The position numbers and the translations under genes are program-made. A DNA stretch of 64,000 nt, from assembly GCF_010728725.1 (NCBI RefSeq), contig NZ_AP022606.1, positions 4,898,001 to 4,962,000 of the forward strand, written 5' to 3'. Shown in pieces: positions 54,664-64,000 of the stretch (its first letter is position 1; the number at the start of each line of letters is the position of its first letter). The notes beneath the pieces were generated by a model. That model was not told the DNA's origin and made no database searches. It saw only the letters and a program-made list of their open reading frames with translations. Source of the stretch: Mycobacterium branderi (GTDB lineage Bacteria; Actinomycetota; Actinomycetes; Mycobacteriales; Mycobacteriaceae).

Positions 54664-56868
54664 ATGAGTCATGATCGCAGGGTGACCGAAACAGAAGCCA
54701 GGGAAGCCACCGCCGCCGAGGCGCGGCCCGACGAAACGGTGTGGCATCCGGGTGACTCTGCGCCGGGGGCGCCTCCAGCCGCAACCGCGGCCTTGGGCGT
54801 GATCGAGGACCAGCTCCCCGAGAACCGCTACCTCAATCGGGAACTGAGCTGGCTGGATTTCAACGCGCGGGTGCTCGCACTGGCCGCCGACACGTCACTG
54901 CCACTGCTGGAGCGGGCCAAGTTTCTGGCGATCTTCGCCTCAAACCTCGACGAGTTCTACATGGTCCGCGTCGCCGGCCTCAAACGCCGCGACGAGATGG
55001 GGCTGTCGGTGCGCTCCGCGGATGGTTTGACCCCGCGCGAACAACTGCGACGCATCGGAGAGCAAACCCAGCAGATCGCCAGCCGGCACGCGCGTGTCTT
55101 CCTCGACTCTGTGCGCCCCGCACTCGCCGAAGAAGGCATCCACGTCGTCACGTGGGCCGATCTGACCGAAGCCGAACGCGACAAGTTGTCGAATTATTTT
55201 CACGAGCAGGTCTTCCCGGTCCTCACACCGCTGGCCGTCGATCCCGCGCACCCGTTCCCGTTCGTCAGCGGGCTGAGCCTGAACCTCGCTGTCACCGTGA
55301 AGCGGCCCGACGACGGCGGCACCCACTTCGCCCGGGTCAAGGTGCCCGACAACGTCGATCGCTTCGTCGAACTCGGCGGTCGGCGCGCCGACGGCACACC
55401 AGAAGTCCGGTTCCTGCCAATGGAAGAACTGATCGCGGCGTTCCTGCCGGTGCTCTTCCCCGGTCTGGAAATCGTCGAGCATCACGTGTTCCGCATTACC
55501 CGCAACGCCGACTTCGAAGTCGAAGAGGACCGCGACGAGGACCTCTTGCAAGCGCTCGAGCGGGAACTGGCGCGACGGCGGTTCGGCTCGCCGGTGCGGC
55601 TCGAAGTAGCCGACGACATGACCGAAAACATGTTGGAGTTGCTGCTGCGCGAACTCGACGTGCATCCCGGCGACGTCATCGACGTTCCGGGGCTGCTCGA
55701 TCTCTCGTCGCTGTGGCAGATCTACGACCTCGAACGCCCCGCGCTGAAGGATCGGGCATTCGTCCCGGCCACTCATCCCGCGTTCGCCGACAGGGAAACG
55801 CCCAAGAGCATTTTCGCGACGCTGCGCGAGGGCGACGTGCTGGTGCACCACCCCTATGACTCGTTTTCCACCAGCGTGCAGCGGTTCATCGAGCAGGCGG
55901 CCGCCGATCCCAACGTTCTGGCGATCAAACAAACGCTGTATCGCACATCGGGTGATTCGCCGATCGTGCGGGCACTGATCGACGCCGCCGAAGCCGGCAA
56001 GCAGGTGGTGGCGCTGGTCGAGATCAAGGCAAGATTCGACGAGCAGGCCAACATCCGGTGGGCGCGTGCACTTGAGCAGGCCGGCGTGCACGTGGTGTAC
56101 GGGTTGGTGGGCTTGAAAACGCACTGCAAGACGTGTCTGGTGGTCCGCCGCGAAGGATCGGCGATCCGGCGCTACTGCCATGTCGGAACGGGCAATTACA
56201 ACAGCAAGACGGCGCGGCTCTACGAAGACATCGGCCTGTTGACCGTGGACCCGGATATCGGCGCCGACTTGACCGACTTGTTCAACTCGCTCACCGGCTA
56301 CTCCCGCAAGCTGTCCTACCGCAATCTTCTGGTGGCACCGCACGGTATTCGCACCGGCATCATCGAGCGCGTCGAGCGCGAAGTCGCCGCCCACCGCGAA
56401 ACCGGTGACGGCCGGATCCGGCTCAAAATGAACGCGCTAGTGGACGAGCAAGTCATCGACGCGCTCTACCGTGCGTCGCAGGCCGGTGTGCGCGTCGAAG
56501 TGGTGGTGCGCGGAATCTGCGCGCTGCGCCCCGGTATGGAGGGGTTCTCCGAAAACATCGTGGCGCGCTCGATTCTCGGTCGCTTCCTGGAACACTCGCG
56601 AATCCTGCATTTCCGCGCCATCGACGAGTTCTGGATCGGCAGTGCGGACATGATGCATCGCAATCTCGATCGCAGGGTCGAGGTGATGGTTCAGGTCAAA
56701 GACCCGCGGCTGACCGCGCAACTCGACGACATCATGGATTCGGCGCTGGATCCCGCTACCCGATGCTGGGAACTGGGGCCCGACGGCCAGTGGACCGCAT
56801 CTCCGCAGGAGGGTCGCACGGTGCGCGACCACCAGGTATCGCTGATGGAGCGACACCGCAGCACGTGA
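54664..56868 (+). CDS. ppk: Polyphosphate kinase 1
   Basis: A 734-residue enzyme that makes long-chain polyphosphate from ATP. N domain ([20 protein letters not shown]), head domain, and two phospholipase-D-like C domains; the phosphohistidine is in [20 protein letters not shown]. Upstream Met at 54631 is also open; the MSHDRRVTE start parallels the M. tuberculosis protein. No obvious ribosome-binding site. Confidence 0.97.
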   Translation: MSHDRRVTETEAREATAAEARPDETVWHPGDSAPGAPPAATAALGVIEDQLPENRYLNRELSWLDFNARVLALAADTSLPLLERAKFLAIFASNLDEFYMVRVAGLKRRDEMGLSVRSADGLTPREQLRRIGEQTQQIASRHARVFLDSVRPALAEEGIHVVTWADLTEAERDKLSNYFHEQVFPVLTPLAVDPAHPFPFVSGLSLNLAVTVKRPDDGGTHFARVKVPDNVDRFVELGGRRADGTPEVRFLPMEELIAAFLPVLFPGLEIVEHHVFRITRNADFEVEEDRDEDLLQALERELARRRFGSPVRLEVADDMTENMLELLLRELDVHPGDVIDVPGLLDLSSLWQIYDLERPALKDRAFVPATHPAFADRETPKSIFATLREGDVLVHHPYDSFSTSVQRFIEQAAADPNVLAIKQTLYRTSGDSPIVRALIDAAEAGKQVVALVEIKARFDEQANIRWARALEQAGVHVVYGLVGLKTHCKTCLVVRREGSAIRRYCHVGTGNYNSKTARLYEDIGLLTVDPDIGADLTDLFNSLTGYSRKLSYRNLLVAPHGIRTGIIERVEREVAAHRETGDGRIRLKMNALVDEQVIDALYRASQAGVRVEVVVRGICALRPGMEGFSENIVARSILGRFLEHSRILHFRAIDEFWIGSADMMHRNLDRRVEVMVQVKDPRLTAQLDDIMDSALDPATRCWELGPDGQWTASPQEGRTVRDHQVSLMERHRST

Positions 56869-56934
56869 CCGAAATTCCGTCCCGACCTTCCGGCTGCTGC
56901 CCCGGTGGGCCCGAATTGACTTGCAGGAGTGAGG

Positions 56935-57867
56935 GTGTCGACACAAACCTCGCCGCGTCGCACGGCGAGCAAGACCGTATGCGCGGCAGGCGCCGTGCTG
57001 TGGCGGCCCGGCCACCGCGAGTCCGCGCCTGAGATTGCGCTGATTCATCGGCCCCGCTACGACGACTGGTCGCTGCCCAAAGGCAAAGTCGATCCCGGCG
57101 AAACCGAACCGGTGACCGCGGTGCGTGAGGTCTTCGAGGAAACCGGTCACCGGGCGCACCTTGGCCGGCGCATCACGACGGTGAGCTACCCGATCGAACA
57201 AGGCACCAAGAAAGTACGGTACTGGGCGGCATGCAGCCTCGGCGGCAGCTTTACCCCGAACGGCGAAGTCGACGACTTGGTCTGGTTGCCGGTTTCCGCC
57301 GCAGCCAAGAAGTTGAGCTATTCGCAGGATCGAAAGGTCTTGCGCCGGTTCGCCAAATTTCCGGCGGACACCCAGACGGTGCTGGTGGTCCGGCACGGCA
57401 CCGCGGGCAGTAAATCTCGATTCAAAGGCGACGACACCAAGCGGCCGCTGGACAAGAAGGGCCGCGCGCAGGCCGAGGCACTGGTTGGTCAGCTATTGGC
57501 ATTCGGCGCTACCGACGTGTACGCCGCCGACCGATTGCGTTGCCACCAAACCGTCGAACCGCTGGCCGAAGAGCTGGGCGTGGTCATCTGCAACGAACCC
57601 ACGCTGACCGAGGAAGCCTATGCGGACAACCCGAAGCGCGCCCGGCGCAGGGTACTGCAGATCGCCGCGCTGAAACGCACACCGGTGATCTGCACGCAGG
57701 GCAAGGTCATTCCGGATCTGATCGCCTGGTGGTGTGATCGCGACGGCGTGCGGCCGGATAAGTCCCGCAACCGCAAGGGCAGCACCTGGGTGCTGTCGCT
57801 GTCGGACGGGCACCTGGTAGCCGCGGATCACATTGGCAGCGCACTGGCCACCAACGTCGTGACCTAG
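56935..57867 (+). CDS. mutT1: MutT1: Nudix hydrolase fused to a histidine-phosphatase domain
   Basis: A 310-residue sanitising enzyme that destroys 8-oxo-dGTP and diadenosine polyphosphates. The Nudix box is [20 protein letters not shown] plus TGH. The C-terminal half is a histidine-phosphatase-like domain starting [13 protein letters not shown] prefer the GTG at 56935, 5 bases after AGGAG; the GTG at 56929 lies within that site. Confidence 0.95.
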   Translation: MSTQTSPRRTASKTVCAAGAVLWRPGHRESAPEIALIHRPRYDDWSLPKGKVDPGETEPVTAVREVFEETGHRAHLGRRITTVSYPIEQGTKKVRYWAACSLGGSFTPNGEVDDLVWLPVSAAAKKLSYSQDRKVLRRFAKFPADTQTVLVVRHGTAGSKSRFKGDDTKRPLDKKGRAQAEALVGQLLAFGATDVYAADRLRCHQTVEPLAEELGVVICNEPTLTEEAYADNPKRARRRVLQIAALKRTPVICTQGKVIPDLIAWWCDRDGVRPDKSRNRKGSTWVLSLSDGHLVAADHIGSALATNVVT

Positions 57868-57873
57868 CACGCA

Positions 57874-57914
57874 GATTCGCCGCGGCCACCACCGAAGTGG
57901 GACCGCGACGAATC
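57874..57914. terminator. Possible hairpin between converging mutT1 and hupB
   Basis: GATTCGCCGCGG (57874-57885) can pair with CCGCGACGAATC (57903-57914) over 12 bases with one mismatch, loop 17 bases. There is no U-tract, so it may be only a structure or barrier shared by the two converging transcripts. Confidence 0.4.
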
Positions 57915-57932
57915 CGCGTGTATGTAGTTGTG

Positions 57933-58553
57933 TTACCGGCGGCCGCGCCGCGCAGTTGCCTTCTTGGCCGGCGACTTCTTGGCTGCAGTCTTACGGGCTG
58001 GAGCCTTGGTTGCCTTCCTGGCTGTCGACTTCGTTGCCTTCCTGGCTGTCGACTTGGTCGCCTTCTTGGCCGGCGCCCGCTTGGTGGCCTTCTTAGCAGC
58101 CGTCCGCTTGGTCGCGGCCTTCTTGGCCGGTGACTTCTTCGCGACGGCCTTGCGGGCCGGCGCCTTTTTCGCGGCCTTCTTAGCGGCCTTCTTAGCCGGC
58201 GACTTCTTCACCGCTTTCCTTGCGCCGCTGGCTGTCACACCACGTTTCACGGCAGGTCCTTCCGCTGGGAGGCGCTGTGCGCCAGAGACAACCGCTTTGA
58301 ATTGAGCGCCTGGACGAAATGCCGGCACCGACGTCGGCTTCACCTTCACCGTCTCACCGGTGCGGGGATTGCGAGCCACGCGCGCTGCACGGCGGCGTTG
58401 TTCAAATACGCCGAAGCCGGTAATGGTGACGCTCTCACCCTTGTGCACCGCCCGCACAATGGTGTCGACGACGTTCTCGACGGCGGCGGTGGCCGATCTA
58501 CGATCCGAGCCCAATTTCTCTGTGAGTACGTCGATGAGCTCCGCTTTGTTCAT
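57933..58553 (-). CDS. hupB: Nucleoid protein HupB with a Lys/Ala-rich tail
   Basis: A 206-residue histone-like protein. Residues 1-90 are the HU fold ([20 protein letters not shown], then [20 protein letters not shown]). The rest is a lysine/alanine tail with PAKKA and KSTARKAT repeats, mycobacterium-specific and able to bind DNA and iron-related ligands. GGAGGGA precedes the ATG by 6 bases. Essential in M. tuberculosis. Confidence 0.98.
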   Translation of the reverse strand: MNKAELIDVLTEKLGSDRRSATAAVENVVDTIVRAVHKGESVTITGFGVFEQRRRAARVARNPRTGETVKVKPTSVPAFRPGAQFKAVVSGAQRLPAEGPAVKRGVTASGARKAVKKSPAKKAAKKAAKKAPARKAVAKKSPAKKAATKRTAAKKATKRAPAKKATKSTARKATKSTARKATKAPARKTAAKKSPAKKATARRGRR

Positions 58554-58599
58554 CCAATCCCTCCGAAACCAGTGGTCCTTGTTGGACCGACTAGTGGAC

Positions 58600-58629
58600 A
58601 CGGTAAACCCTGACACCACTGATTTCCAA
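58600..58629 (-). promoter_or_regulatory. Putative hupB promoter
   Basis: Minus-strand TTGGAA (58629-58624), 18 bases, TACCGT (58605-58600). A start about 7 bases on would leave a leader of some 40 bases carrying the ribosome-binding site. Confidence 0.4.
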
Positions 58630-58752
58630 GAGCCACGCGCAATTTCAATGGCTTCTGGCGAACTTTTTTGGAAACCGCTTGCCGCCCTTGGGCGGTGGCC
58701 AGGCCGTCAAATAGTCGCGGCGCGGGCCCGAAATTCGGCTCCGATCCAGCGT

Positions 58753-59349
58753 TCAGGAAGCCGGCACAGTGCGCGGTTTCCAGCTTTGGCGAGACGCCTC
58801 GAAAGACTCGATCTGATCGAGTTTTCGCAGCGTAAGGGCTATATCGTCGAGTCCTTCAGCCAGACGCCAGGCGGTGTAGTCGTCAATCTTGAACGGCACC
58901 ACCACCGTTCCCGCGGTCACATTCCGATCTTGAAGATTGACAGTGATTTCCAGCCCCGGGCTGCCCTCGATGAGCTTCCAGAGCAGTTCCACGTCGTCTT
59001 GGGCTACTTCGGCCGCCAACAGCCCTGCCTTGCCCGCATTGCCCCGGAAAATGTCGGCGAAGCGGGATGAGATGACCACCCGGAATCCGTAGTCCATCAG
59101 GGCCCACACCGCATGCTCGCGCGAGGAGCCCGTGCCGAAATCTGGTCCGGCGACCAGTACTGAACCCCTGTCGAATGGGCTGAGATTCAGCACGAAAGAC
59201 GGGTCGGTGCGCCAAGCCGCGAACAATCCGTCTTCGAAACCCGTTCGGGTTACGCGCTTCAAATAGACCGCAGGAATGATCTGATCGGTGTCCACATTCG
59301 ACCGCCGCAATGGCACCCCAATGCCGGTGTGGGTACGAAACGCTTCCAT
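58753..59349 (-). CDS. leuD: 3-isopropylmalate dehydratase small subunit
   Basis: A 198-residue subunit of the aconitase-like enzyme of leucine synthesis. Contains the swivelling-domain motif [20 protein letters not shown] and the N-terminal [15 protein letters not shown]. Encoded 16 bases downstream of leuC. Confidence 0.98.
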   Translation of the reverse strand: MEAFRTHTGIGVPLRRSNVDTDQIIPAVYLKRVTRTGFEDGLFAAWRTDPSFVLNLSPFDRGSVLVAGPDFGTGSSREHAVWALMDYGFRVVISSRFADIFRGNAGKAGLLAAEVAQDDVELLWKLIEGSPGLEITVNLQDRNVTAGTVVVPFKIDDYTAWRLAEGLDDIALTLRKLDQIESFEASRQSWKPRTVPAS

Positions 59350-59365
59350 GTCTGTCTCCTCTAAG

Positions 59366-60802
59366 TCAGTCCAGGTCGGCCGGCGCGGACAGTTTTCCGC
59401 GGACCGCGGTCGCCGCAGCGACTGCCGGCGACACCAAATGCGTACGGCCGCCCTTGCCCTGCCGCCCTTCGAAATTGCGGTTGGAGGTCGCTGCGCAGCG
59501 TTCTCCGGGCGCGAGCTGATCCGGATTCATCCCGAGACACATCGAGCAGCCGGCTTGCCGCCACTCGGCGCCGGCAGCCGTGAAGATCTCTGCCAGCCCT
59601 TCGGCTTCGGCCTGCGCACGAACGCGCATCGACCCGGGCACGACCAGCATCCGCACGCCGTCGGCCACCTTTCGGCCACGCAACACCTCGGCCACCGCGC
59701 GCAGGTCCTCGATGCGACCGTTGGTGCACGATCCGACGAACACTGCGTCCACCGCGATATCCCGCATCGGGGTACCCGGTCGAAGGTCCATGTACGCCAA
59801 CGCCTTCTCGGCGGACTGACGCTCGGCCTCGTCGGTCATCAGCTCTGGGTCCGGGACCGCGGCCGCCAGCGGCACGCCCTGGCCCGGATTGGTTCCCCAG
59901 GTGACGAACGGACTCAGCGAGGCGGCATCAAGATAGACCTCGGTGTCGAATTCCGCGCCCTGGTCGGTGCGCAGCTGCTCCCAATACGCCAGTGCGGCAT
60001 CCCAGTCGGCGCCGGCCGGGGCATGCGGCCGACCGCGCAAGAACTCGTACGTCGTCGCATCCGGTGCCACCATTCCGGCACGGGCACCGGCTTCGATGCT
60101 CATGTTGCAAATCGTCATCCGGGCCTCCATCGACAGCGATTCGATGGCGCTGCCGCGGTATTCGATGACATGGCCCTGACCGCCGCCCGTGCCGATCTTG
60201 GCGATCACCGCCAGGATGATGTCTTTGGCCGTCACACCGCGCGGCAACTCACCGTCGACGTTGACCGCCATTGTCTTGAACGGCCGCAACGGAAGCGTCT
60301 GGGTGGCCAGCACATGCTCGACCTCTGAAGTCCCGATTCCCATTGCCAACGCACCGAATGCGCCGTGAGTGGACGTGTGGCTGTCGCCGCAGACGACCGT
60401 CATACCCGGTTGAGTGAGTCCCAGTTGCGGTCCGACGACATGCACGATGCCCTGCTCGATGTTGCCCATCGGATAGAGCCGGATGCCGAATTCCTCGCAG
60501 TTGCGCCGCAGCGTCTCGACTTGGTTGCGCGACACCGGGTCGGCGATCGGCTTGTCGATGTCGATGGTCGGCACGTTGTGGTCTTCGGTGGCAAGCGTCA
60601 GATCCGGCCGCCGCACCGGACGGCCGGCCAATCGCAAGCCGTCGAATGCCTGTGGACTGGTGACCTCGTGCACCAGGTGCAGATCGATGTAGATCAGGTC
60701 CGGTTCGGTTCCGCCACCCGACACCACCACGTGGTCGTCCCAAACTTTCTCAGCCAGCGTGCGCGGCCTTGTTCTCACATTCTGAGACGATAGTATCTCC
60801 AT
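59366..60802 (-). CDS. leuC: 3-isopropylmalate dehydratase large subunit
   Basis: A 478-residue subunit carrying the [4Fe-4S] cluster: cysteines in VGSCTNGR and GCSMCLGM; substrate motif [16 protein letters not shown]. With leuD it isomerises 2- to 3-isopropylmalate. The ATG at 60802 is chosen because TATCCT lies 7 bases before it, as in leaderless mycobacterial genes; a GTG at 60778 would shorten it by 8 residues. The ATG abuts the ATG of the divergent iclR gene. Confidence 0.97.
   Translation of the reverse strand: MEILSSQNVRTRPRTLAEKVWDDHVVVSGGGTEPDLIYIDLHLVHEVTSPQAFDGLRLAGRPVRRPDLTLATEDHNVPTIDIDKPIADPVSRNQVETLRRNCEEFGIRLYPMGNIEQGIVHVVGPQLGLTQPGMTVVCGDSHTSTHGAFGALAMGIGTSEVEHVLATQTLPLRPFKTMAVNVDGELPRGVTAKDIILAVIAKIGTGGGQGHVIEYRGSAIESLSMEARMTICNMSIEAGARAGMVAPDATTYEFLRGRPHAPAGADWDAALAYWEQLRTDQGAEFDTEVYLDAASLSPFVTWGTNPGQGVPLAAAVPDPELMTDEAERQSAEKALAYMDLRPGTPMRDIAVDAVFVGSCTNGRIEDLRAVAEVLRGRKVADGVRMLVVPGSMRVRAQAEAEGLAEIFTAAGAEWRQAGCSMCLGMNPDQLAPGERCAATSNRNFEGRQGKGGRTHLVSPAVAAATAVRGKLSAPADLD
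60769..60796 (+). promoter_or_regulatory. Putative leaderless promoter of the IclR gene
   Basis: TTGTTC (60769-60774), 16 bases, TAGTAT (60791-60796), then 6 bases to the ATG at 60803. No Shine-Dalgarno is present, consistent with transcription starting at the initiation codon. It lies inside the 5' end of leuC. Confidence 0.5.
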
Positions 60803-60808
60803 ATGAGA
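60773..60808. promoter_or_regulatory. Candidate IclR operator between leuC and iclR
   Basis: TCTCACAT (60773-60780) and ATATGAGA (60801-60808) form an inverted repeat with one mismatch, 20 bases apart. The repeat covers the -10 and start codon of iclR and the start codon of leuC, so one bound regulator could control both. Confidence 0.4.
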
Positions 60809-61504
60809 CAGGATAGCGGTATCGGCGTCCTCGACAAAGCCGTGGGGGTGCTGCACGCGATTGCGGAATCGCCCTGCGGATTGGCCGAATTGTGCGATCG
60901 CACCCGCCTGCCCAGGGCCACTGCGCACCGACTGGCCGTCGGCTTGGAAGTCCATCGCCTACTCGCACGCGACGGCGAAGGCCGATGGCGGCTCGGGCCG
61001 GCGATCGGCGAGTTGGCCGCGCAGGCGACCGATCCATTGCTGACGGCCGGCGCGGCCGTGCTGCCGCGGCTTCGTGAGATCACCGGCGAGAGTGTGCAGC
61101 TGTACCGTCGCGACGGCAGCTGGCGAATCTGTGTGGCCGCACTGGAACCGCCTGCGGGACTTCGCGATACCGTTCCGGTTGGCGCACGGCTGCCGATGAC
61201 CGCAGGGTCGGGAGCCAAGGTGCTGTTGGCCTACAGCGACGCCGCCACCCAGCAGGCCATCCTGCCGTCGGCGAAATTCGGCGAACGCGCGCTGGCCGAA
61301 GTGCGTCGACGCGGGTGGGCGCAGAGCGCCGCCGAACGTGAGCCGGGCGTTGCCAGTGTGTCGGCGCCCGTGCGTGACAGGCGCGGTGACGTGATCGCGG
61401 CCATTTCGGTGTCGGGGCCGATCGATCGGATGGGACGACGGCCGGGCGCGCGCTGGGCCGCCGACCTGCTGGCCGCCGCCGACGCCGTGACGCGCCGGCT
61501 GTAG
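60803..61504 (+). CDS. IclR-family regulator of leucine synthesis (LtbR/NdgR type)
   Basis: A 233-residue repressor with an N-terminal winged helix ([20 protein letters not shown]) and a C-terminal IclR effector domain ([13 protein letters not shown], then [13 protein letters not shown]). Genes divergent from leuCD encode such regulators in Corynebacterium (LtbR) and Streptomyces (NdgR), where they control leuCD and related amino-acid genes. Its ATG abuts that of leuC. Confidence 0.9.
   Translation: MRQDSGIGVLDKAVGVLHAIAESPCGLAELCDRTRLPRATAHRLAVGLEVHRLLARDGEGRWRLGPAIGELAAQATDPLLTAGAAVLPRLREITGESVQLYRRDGSWRICVAALEPPAGLRDTVPVGARLPMTAGSGAKVLLAYSDAATQQAILPSAKFGERALAEVRRRGWAQSAAEREPGVASVSAPVRDRRGDVIAAISVSGPIDRMGRRPGARWAADLLAAADAVTRRL
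60810..60837 (-). promoter_or_regulatory. Putative leaderless promoter of leuCD
   Basis: Minus-strand TTGTCG (60837-60832), 16 bases, TATCCT (60815-60810), then 7 bases to the leuC ATG. Spacing matches leaderless promoters; the promoter lies within the first codons of iclR. Confidence 0.5.
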
Positions 61505-61586
61505 TTCTTGCGCCGAGACTGTGCCCAGCGCAGATTCGACGCCGTCGTCGCAGAGCCGAATTGGCGACCTGACACACTTTCAAGCC

Positions 61587-62087
61587 ATGGGAACCAACCA
61601 GCGCGCACAGATTGTCATGTCCGAGGCGGAGATCGCCGACTTCGTCGCCACCAGCCGCACGGGAACCTTGGCCACCATCGGGCCCGACGGGCAGCCGCAC
61701 CTGACCGCGATGTGGTACGGCGTGGTGGACGGCGAAATCTGGCTCGAGACCAAAGCCAAGTCGCAGAAGGCAGTCAATCTCCGGCGCGATCCGCGGGTGA
61801 GTTTTCTGCTCGAGGGCGGCAACACCTATGACACGCTGCGCGGGGTGTCCTTCGAAGGTGTGGCCGAGATCGTCGAGGATCCCGACGCAATCTTTCGGGT
61901 GGGAGTCAGCGTGTGGGAGCGCTACACCGGCCCCTACACCGACGACATGAAGCCGATGGTGGACCAGATGATGAACAAGCGTGTCGCGGTGCGCATCGTG
62001 GTCCGCCGTACTCGGTCGTGGGATCACCGCAAGCTGGGACTGCCTGCGATGCCGGTGGGCGGTTCGACGGCGCCCGCCGCCGTCTAA
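61587..62087 (+). CDS. PPOX-class F420/FMN-type flavoprotein (Rv2991 type)
   Basis: A 166-residue split-barrel protein. SRTGTLATIGPDGQPHLTAM and WLETKAKSQKAVNLRRDPRV are typical of the flavin/deazaflavin reductase class that includes F420H2-dependent enzymes. Start MGTNQRAQIVMSE matches mycobacterial homologues. The substrate is unknown; F420 rather than FMN binding is suggested by the family but not shown. Confidence 0.88.
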   Translation: MGTNQRAQIVMSEAEIADFVATSRTGTLATIGPDGQPHLTAMWYGVVDGEIWLETKAKSQKAVNLRRDPRVSFLLEGGNTYDTLRGVSFEGVAEIVEDPDAIFRVGVSVWERYTGPYTDDMKPMVDQMMNKRVAVRIVVRRTRSWDHRKLGLPAMPVGGSTAPAAV

Positions 62088-62111
62088 GGCGAGCCAAAAC
62101 CGGTGGAAAAG

Positions 62112-62184
62112 TAGCCCCGATGGGATTCGAACCCACGCTACCGCCGTGAGAGGGCGGCGTCCTAGGCCGCTAGACGACGGGGCC
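62112..62184 (-). tRNA. tRNA-Glu (CTC)
   Basis: 73 bases folding as a cloverleaf: acceptor GGCCCCG with CGGGGCT, anticodon stem CCGCC/GGCGG with loop CTCTCAC giving anticodon CTC, and T-loop TTCGAAT. No CCA encoded. Lies just upstream of gltX, which would charge it. Confidence 0.95.
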
Positions 62185-62256
62185 AGAACTGATCCGAGCT
62201 GTCAGCATAGCTCACAGCCGTATGCCCACCTAATTGCTTGTGGTGGACAGACTTTG

Positions 62257-62328
62257 CTGGGGTACCAGGACTCGAACCTAGAATGGCTGAACCAGAATCA
62301 GCTGTGTTGCCAATTACACCATACCCCA
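62257..62328 (-). tRNA. tRNA-Gln (CTG)
   Basis: 72 bases: acceptor TGGGGTA with TACCCCA, anticodon stem GCTGA/TCAGC with loop TTCTGGT giving anticodon CTG, T-loop TTCGAGT. The tRNA is likely charged with glutamate by GltX and then amidated, as mycobacteria use GatCAB. Confidence 0.95.
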
Positions 62329-62419
62329 TTGGCGCCCTAAAACCGCTGGTCAGGGTTCTGCACCGCCGCTACTGCCAACTGCCCAAGGGCCGACGTGCAG
62401 ACTACCAAAAAATCCCGCC

Positions 62420-63874
62420 TCAATGCTCACGCGCTGCCCGCAGCCGCTGAAGGCTCCGGTCGCGCCCAAGCAGCTCCAGCGATTCGAACAGCGGTGGGCT
62501 GATCGACGCCCCGGTGGCCGCCACCCGGATCGGGCCGAAGGCCTTGCGCGGTTTGAGGCCGAGATCCTCCAGCAGCGCGCTCTTGAGTGCTGCCTCGATA
62601 CCCGCCGCGGTCCAGTCCGTTACGGCGTCCAGGGACGTGGCGGCGGCGTCAAGCACCGGGCCCGCATCGGGGCCGAGCTCCTTGGCTGCGGCCTTCGGGT
62701 CGATCGCGTACTCGTCGTCGTTGAGGAATTTCAGCAGCGACCACGCGTCGCCGAGCACCACGATGCGGGTCTGCACGAGCCCCGCGGCCACCGCGAACCC
62801 CGCCGCATCCAGCCCGGTGTCATAACCATGCACGTCGAAGTAGGCCTGCAGTCTGGCGGTGAAGTCGTCGGGGTCGAGCAACCGGATGTGCTCGGCGTTG
62901 ATCGCGTCGGCCTTCTTCTGGTCGAACCTGGCGGGGTTCGCGTTGACGTCGGCCACGTCGAAGGCGGCCACCATCTCCTGAATGCTGAACACGTCGCGGT
63001 CCCCGGCGATCGACCAGCCCAGCAACGCCAGATAATTCAGCAGGCCCTCGGGAATGAACCCGCGATCGCGGTGAGCGAATAAGTTCGACTGCGGATCACG
63101 CTTGGACAGCTTGCGGGTGCCTTCGCCCAATACCGTTGGCAGATGGGCGAACTCAGGTACACGATCGGCCACGCCGATGCGGATGAGCGCCTGGTACAGC
63201 GCGATCTGGCGGGGAGTCGACGGCAACAAATCTTCACCGCGCAGCACATGGGTGATTTTCATCAGCGCGTCGTCGACCGGGTTGACCAAGGTGTACAACG
63301 GATCCCCCGTTGCCCGGGTCAGCGCGAAGTCGGGTACGACGCCGGCCGCGAAAGTGGTCGGTCCGCGCACCAGATCGTCCCAGCCGATGTCCTCGTCGGG
63401 CATCCGTAACCGCACCACGGGTTTGCGACCTTCGGCCAGATAGGCCGCGCGCTGTTCGTCGGTCAAATCGCGGTCGAAGTTGTCGTAACCCAACTTCGGG
63501 CTGCGGCCCGCGGCGAGATGGCGCGCCTCGACCTCTTCCGCCGTCGAAAAGGCCTGGTATGCCTCGCCCGCGGCGAGCAGGCGATCCACCACATCGCGGT
63601 AGATGTCGCCGCGCTGCGACTGCCGGTACGGGCCATACGGCCCGCCCACCTCGGGGCCCTCGTCCCAGTTGAGCCCGAGCCAGCGCAACGCGTCCAGCAA
63701 CGCCAGATAGCTTTCCTCGGTATCGCGTTGAGGATCGGTGTCTTCCACCCGGAACACGAACGTGCCGCCCGTGTGCCGTGCGTAGGCCCAGTTGAACAAC
63801 GCGGTGCGGATCAGTCCGACGTGAGGGACGCCGGTGGGCGACGGGCAGAATCGGACCCGAACGCCGCCGCTCAC
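62420..63874 (-). CDS. gltX: Glutamyl-tRNA synthetase (non-discriminating type expected)
   Basis: A 484-residue class I synthetase charging tRNA-Glu and, in organisms lacking GlnRS, tRNA-Gln. HIGH-like motif in [20 protein letters not shown] and KMSKS-like KLSKRD. Starts at GTG and overlaps by 4 bases (GTGA) the stop of the FAH gene. The two cognate tRNA genes follow it. Confidence 0.97.
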   Translation of the reverse strand: MSGGVRVRFCPSPTGVPHVGLIRTALFNWAYARHTGGTFVFRVEDTDPQRDTEESYLALLDALRWLGLNWDEGPEVGGPYGPYRQSQRGDIYRDVVDRLLAAGEAYQAFSTAEEVEARHLAAGRSPKLGYDNFDRDLTDEQRAAYLAEGRKPVVRLRMPDEDIGWDDLVRGPTTFAAGVVPDFALTRATGDPLYTLVNPVDDALMKITHVLRGEDLLPSTPRQIALYQALIRIGVADRVPEFAHLPTVLGEGTRKLSKRDPQSNLFAHRDRGFIPEGLLNYLALLGWSIAGDRDVFSIQEMVAAFDVADVNANPARFDQKKADAINAEHIRLLDPDDFTARLQAYFDVHGYDTGLDAAGFAVAAGLVQTRIVVLGDAWSLLKFLNDDEYAIDPKAAAKELGPDAGPVLDAAATSLDAVTDWTAAGIEAALKSALLEDLGLKPRKAFGPIRVAATGASISPPLFESLELLGRDRSLQRLRAAREH

Positions 63875-64000
63875 GACTTTCCTTTGCGGACAACAGGATT
63901 GGTCAACGTGCCGATTCCCCCGACGGTGATGCTGACGGTGTCCCCGTCCTCGATCGGCCCGACGCCTTCGGGCGTACCGGTGAGAATGAGATCACCTGGC
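63871..64000 (-). CDS. Fumarylacetoacetate hydrolase-family protein, C-terminal end
   Basis: The window ends inside this gene. The last 42 residues read [19 protein letters not shown], then [16 protein letters not shown] and RKGKS, the end of the FAH fold (acylpyruvase/decarboxylase type, Rv2993c by order). Substrate cannot be inferred from the fragment. Translationally coupled to gltX. Confidence 0.9.
   Translation of the reverse strand, partial: PGDLILTGTPEGVGPIEDGDTVSITVGGIGTLTNPVVRKGKS

Noticed and set aside
57960..58250. Tandem DNA repeat in hupB as a mobile or CRISPR-like array
   Set aside because: It is the coding repeat of the Lys/Ala tail (PAKKA-type), expected for mycobacterial HupB.
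58554..58752. Gene between leuD and hupB
   Set aside because: The 200 bases hold the hupB promoter and leader; open frames there are antisense or too short.

Overview
This 64 kb window is ordinary chromosome from a high-GC actinobacterium, almost certainly a slow-growing Mycobacterium. The evidence is PE and PPE proteins, PknI, LppW, LipN, SepIVA, FbiD, HupB with a lysine/alanine tail, and a gene order that, as I remember it, follows M. tuberculosis H37Rv from about Rv2901c to Rv2993c. The block Rv2928 to Rv2962c (the phthiocerol dimycocerosate / phenolic glycolipid locus) is absent: the SepIVA gene (Rv2927c type) is followed directly by the Rv2963-type permease. That fits a species outside the PDIM producers, such as a member of the M. 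avium complex, but species cannot be fixed from the sequence alone.

Layout. 1-2.1 kb: the tail of an ArsR regulator, a GAF-ANTAR protein, a DUF2469 gene and rnhB. 2-6.5 kb: lepB, rplS, lppW and the rpsP-KH-rimM-trmD ribosome-maturation operon. 6.7-15.3 kb: an NTF2-like protein, DacB2, an orphan STAS protein, a TetR regulator with an amidohydrolase, PknI, a second amidohydrolase and ffh. 15.4-19.7 kb: a variable island with a lower-GC methyltransferase, a PE protein carrying a PPE-SVP-type tail, a PPE-SVP protein and a stand-alone PE protein. 19.9-32.7 kb: glnD-glnB-amt under a well-formed GlnR-type operator, then ftsY, smc, acyP, an OsmC gene, fpg, rnc, a DUF177 gene and sepIVA. 32.9-35.6 kb: the permease and a 13E12-type DUF222/HNH gene. 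35.6-47.1 kb: coaD, rsmD, pyruvate carboxylase, a VKOR/DsbA-like oxidative-folding pair, lipN, two tandem aldo-keto reductases, a secreted HNH protein and recG. 47.1-58.6 kb: a DhaL/FakA-like gene, rpmB, ung, thiL, ddl, gpsA, fbiD, ppk, mutT1 and hupB. 58.7-64 kb: leuD-leuC divergent from an IclR regulator, an F420-type flavoprotein, tRNA-Glu, tRNA-Gln, gltX and the end of a fumarylacetoacetate-hydrolase gene.

Most of the window is housekeeping. The less expected signals are: a 58-bp intergenic repeat with inverted ends, present twice and perhaps a third time; one promoter architecture shared by rplS and rpsP; back-to-back probably leaderless promoters at leuC/iclR and at the NTF2-like gene/dacB2; the GlnR-type box; the PE-SVP chimera sharing a 3' block with its PPE neighbour; PknI with alanine in place of the catalytic aspartate; and several long or start-codon overlaps (tetR/STAS, amt/glnB, lipN/AKR). 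I found no CRISPR array, prophage, rRNA operon or intact insertion sequence.
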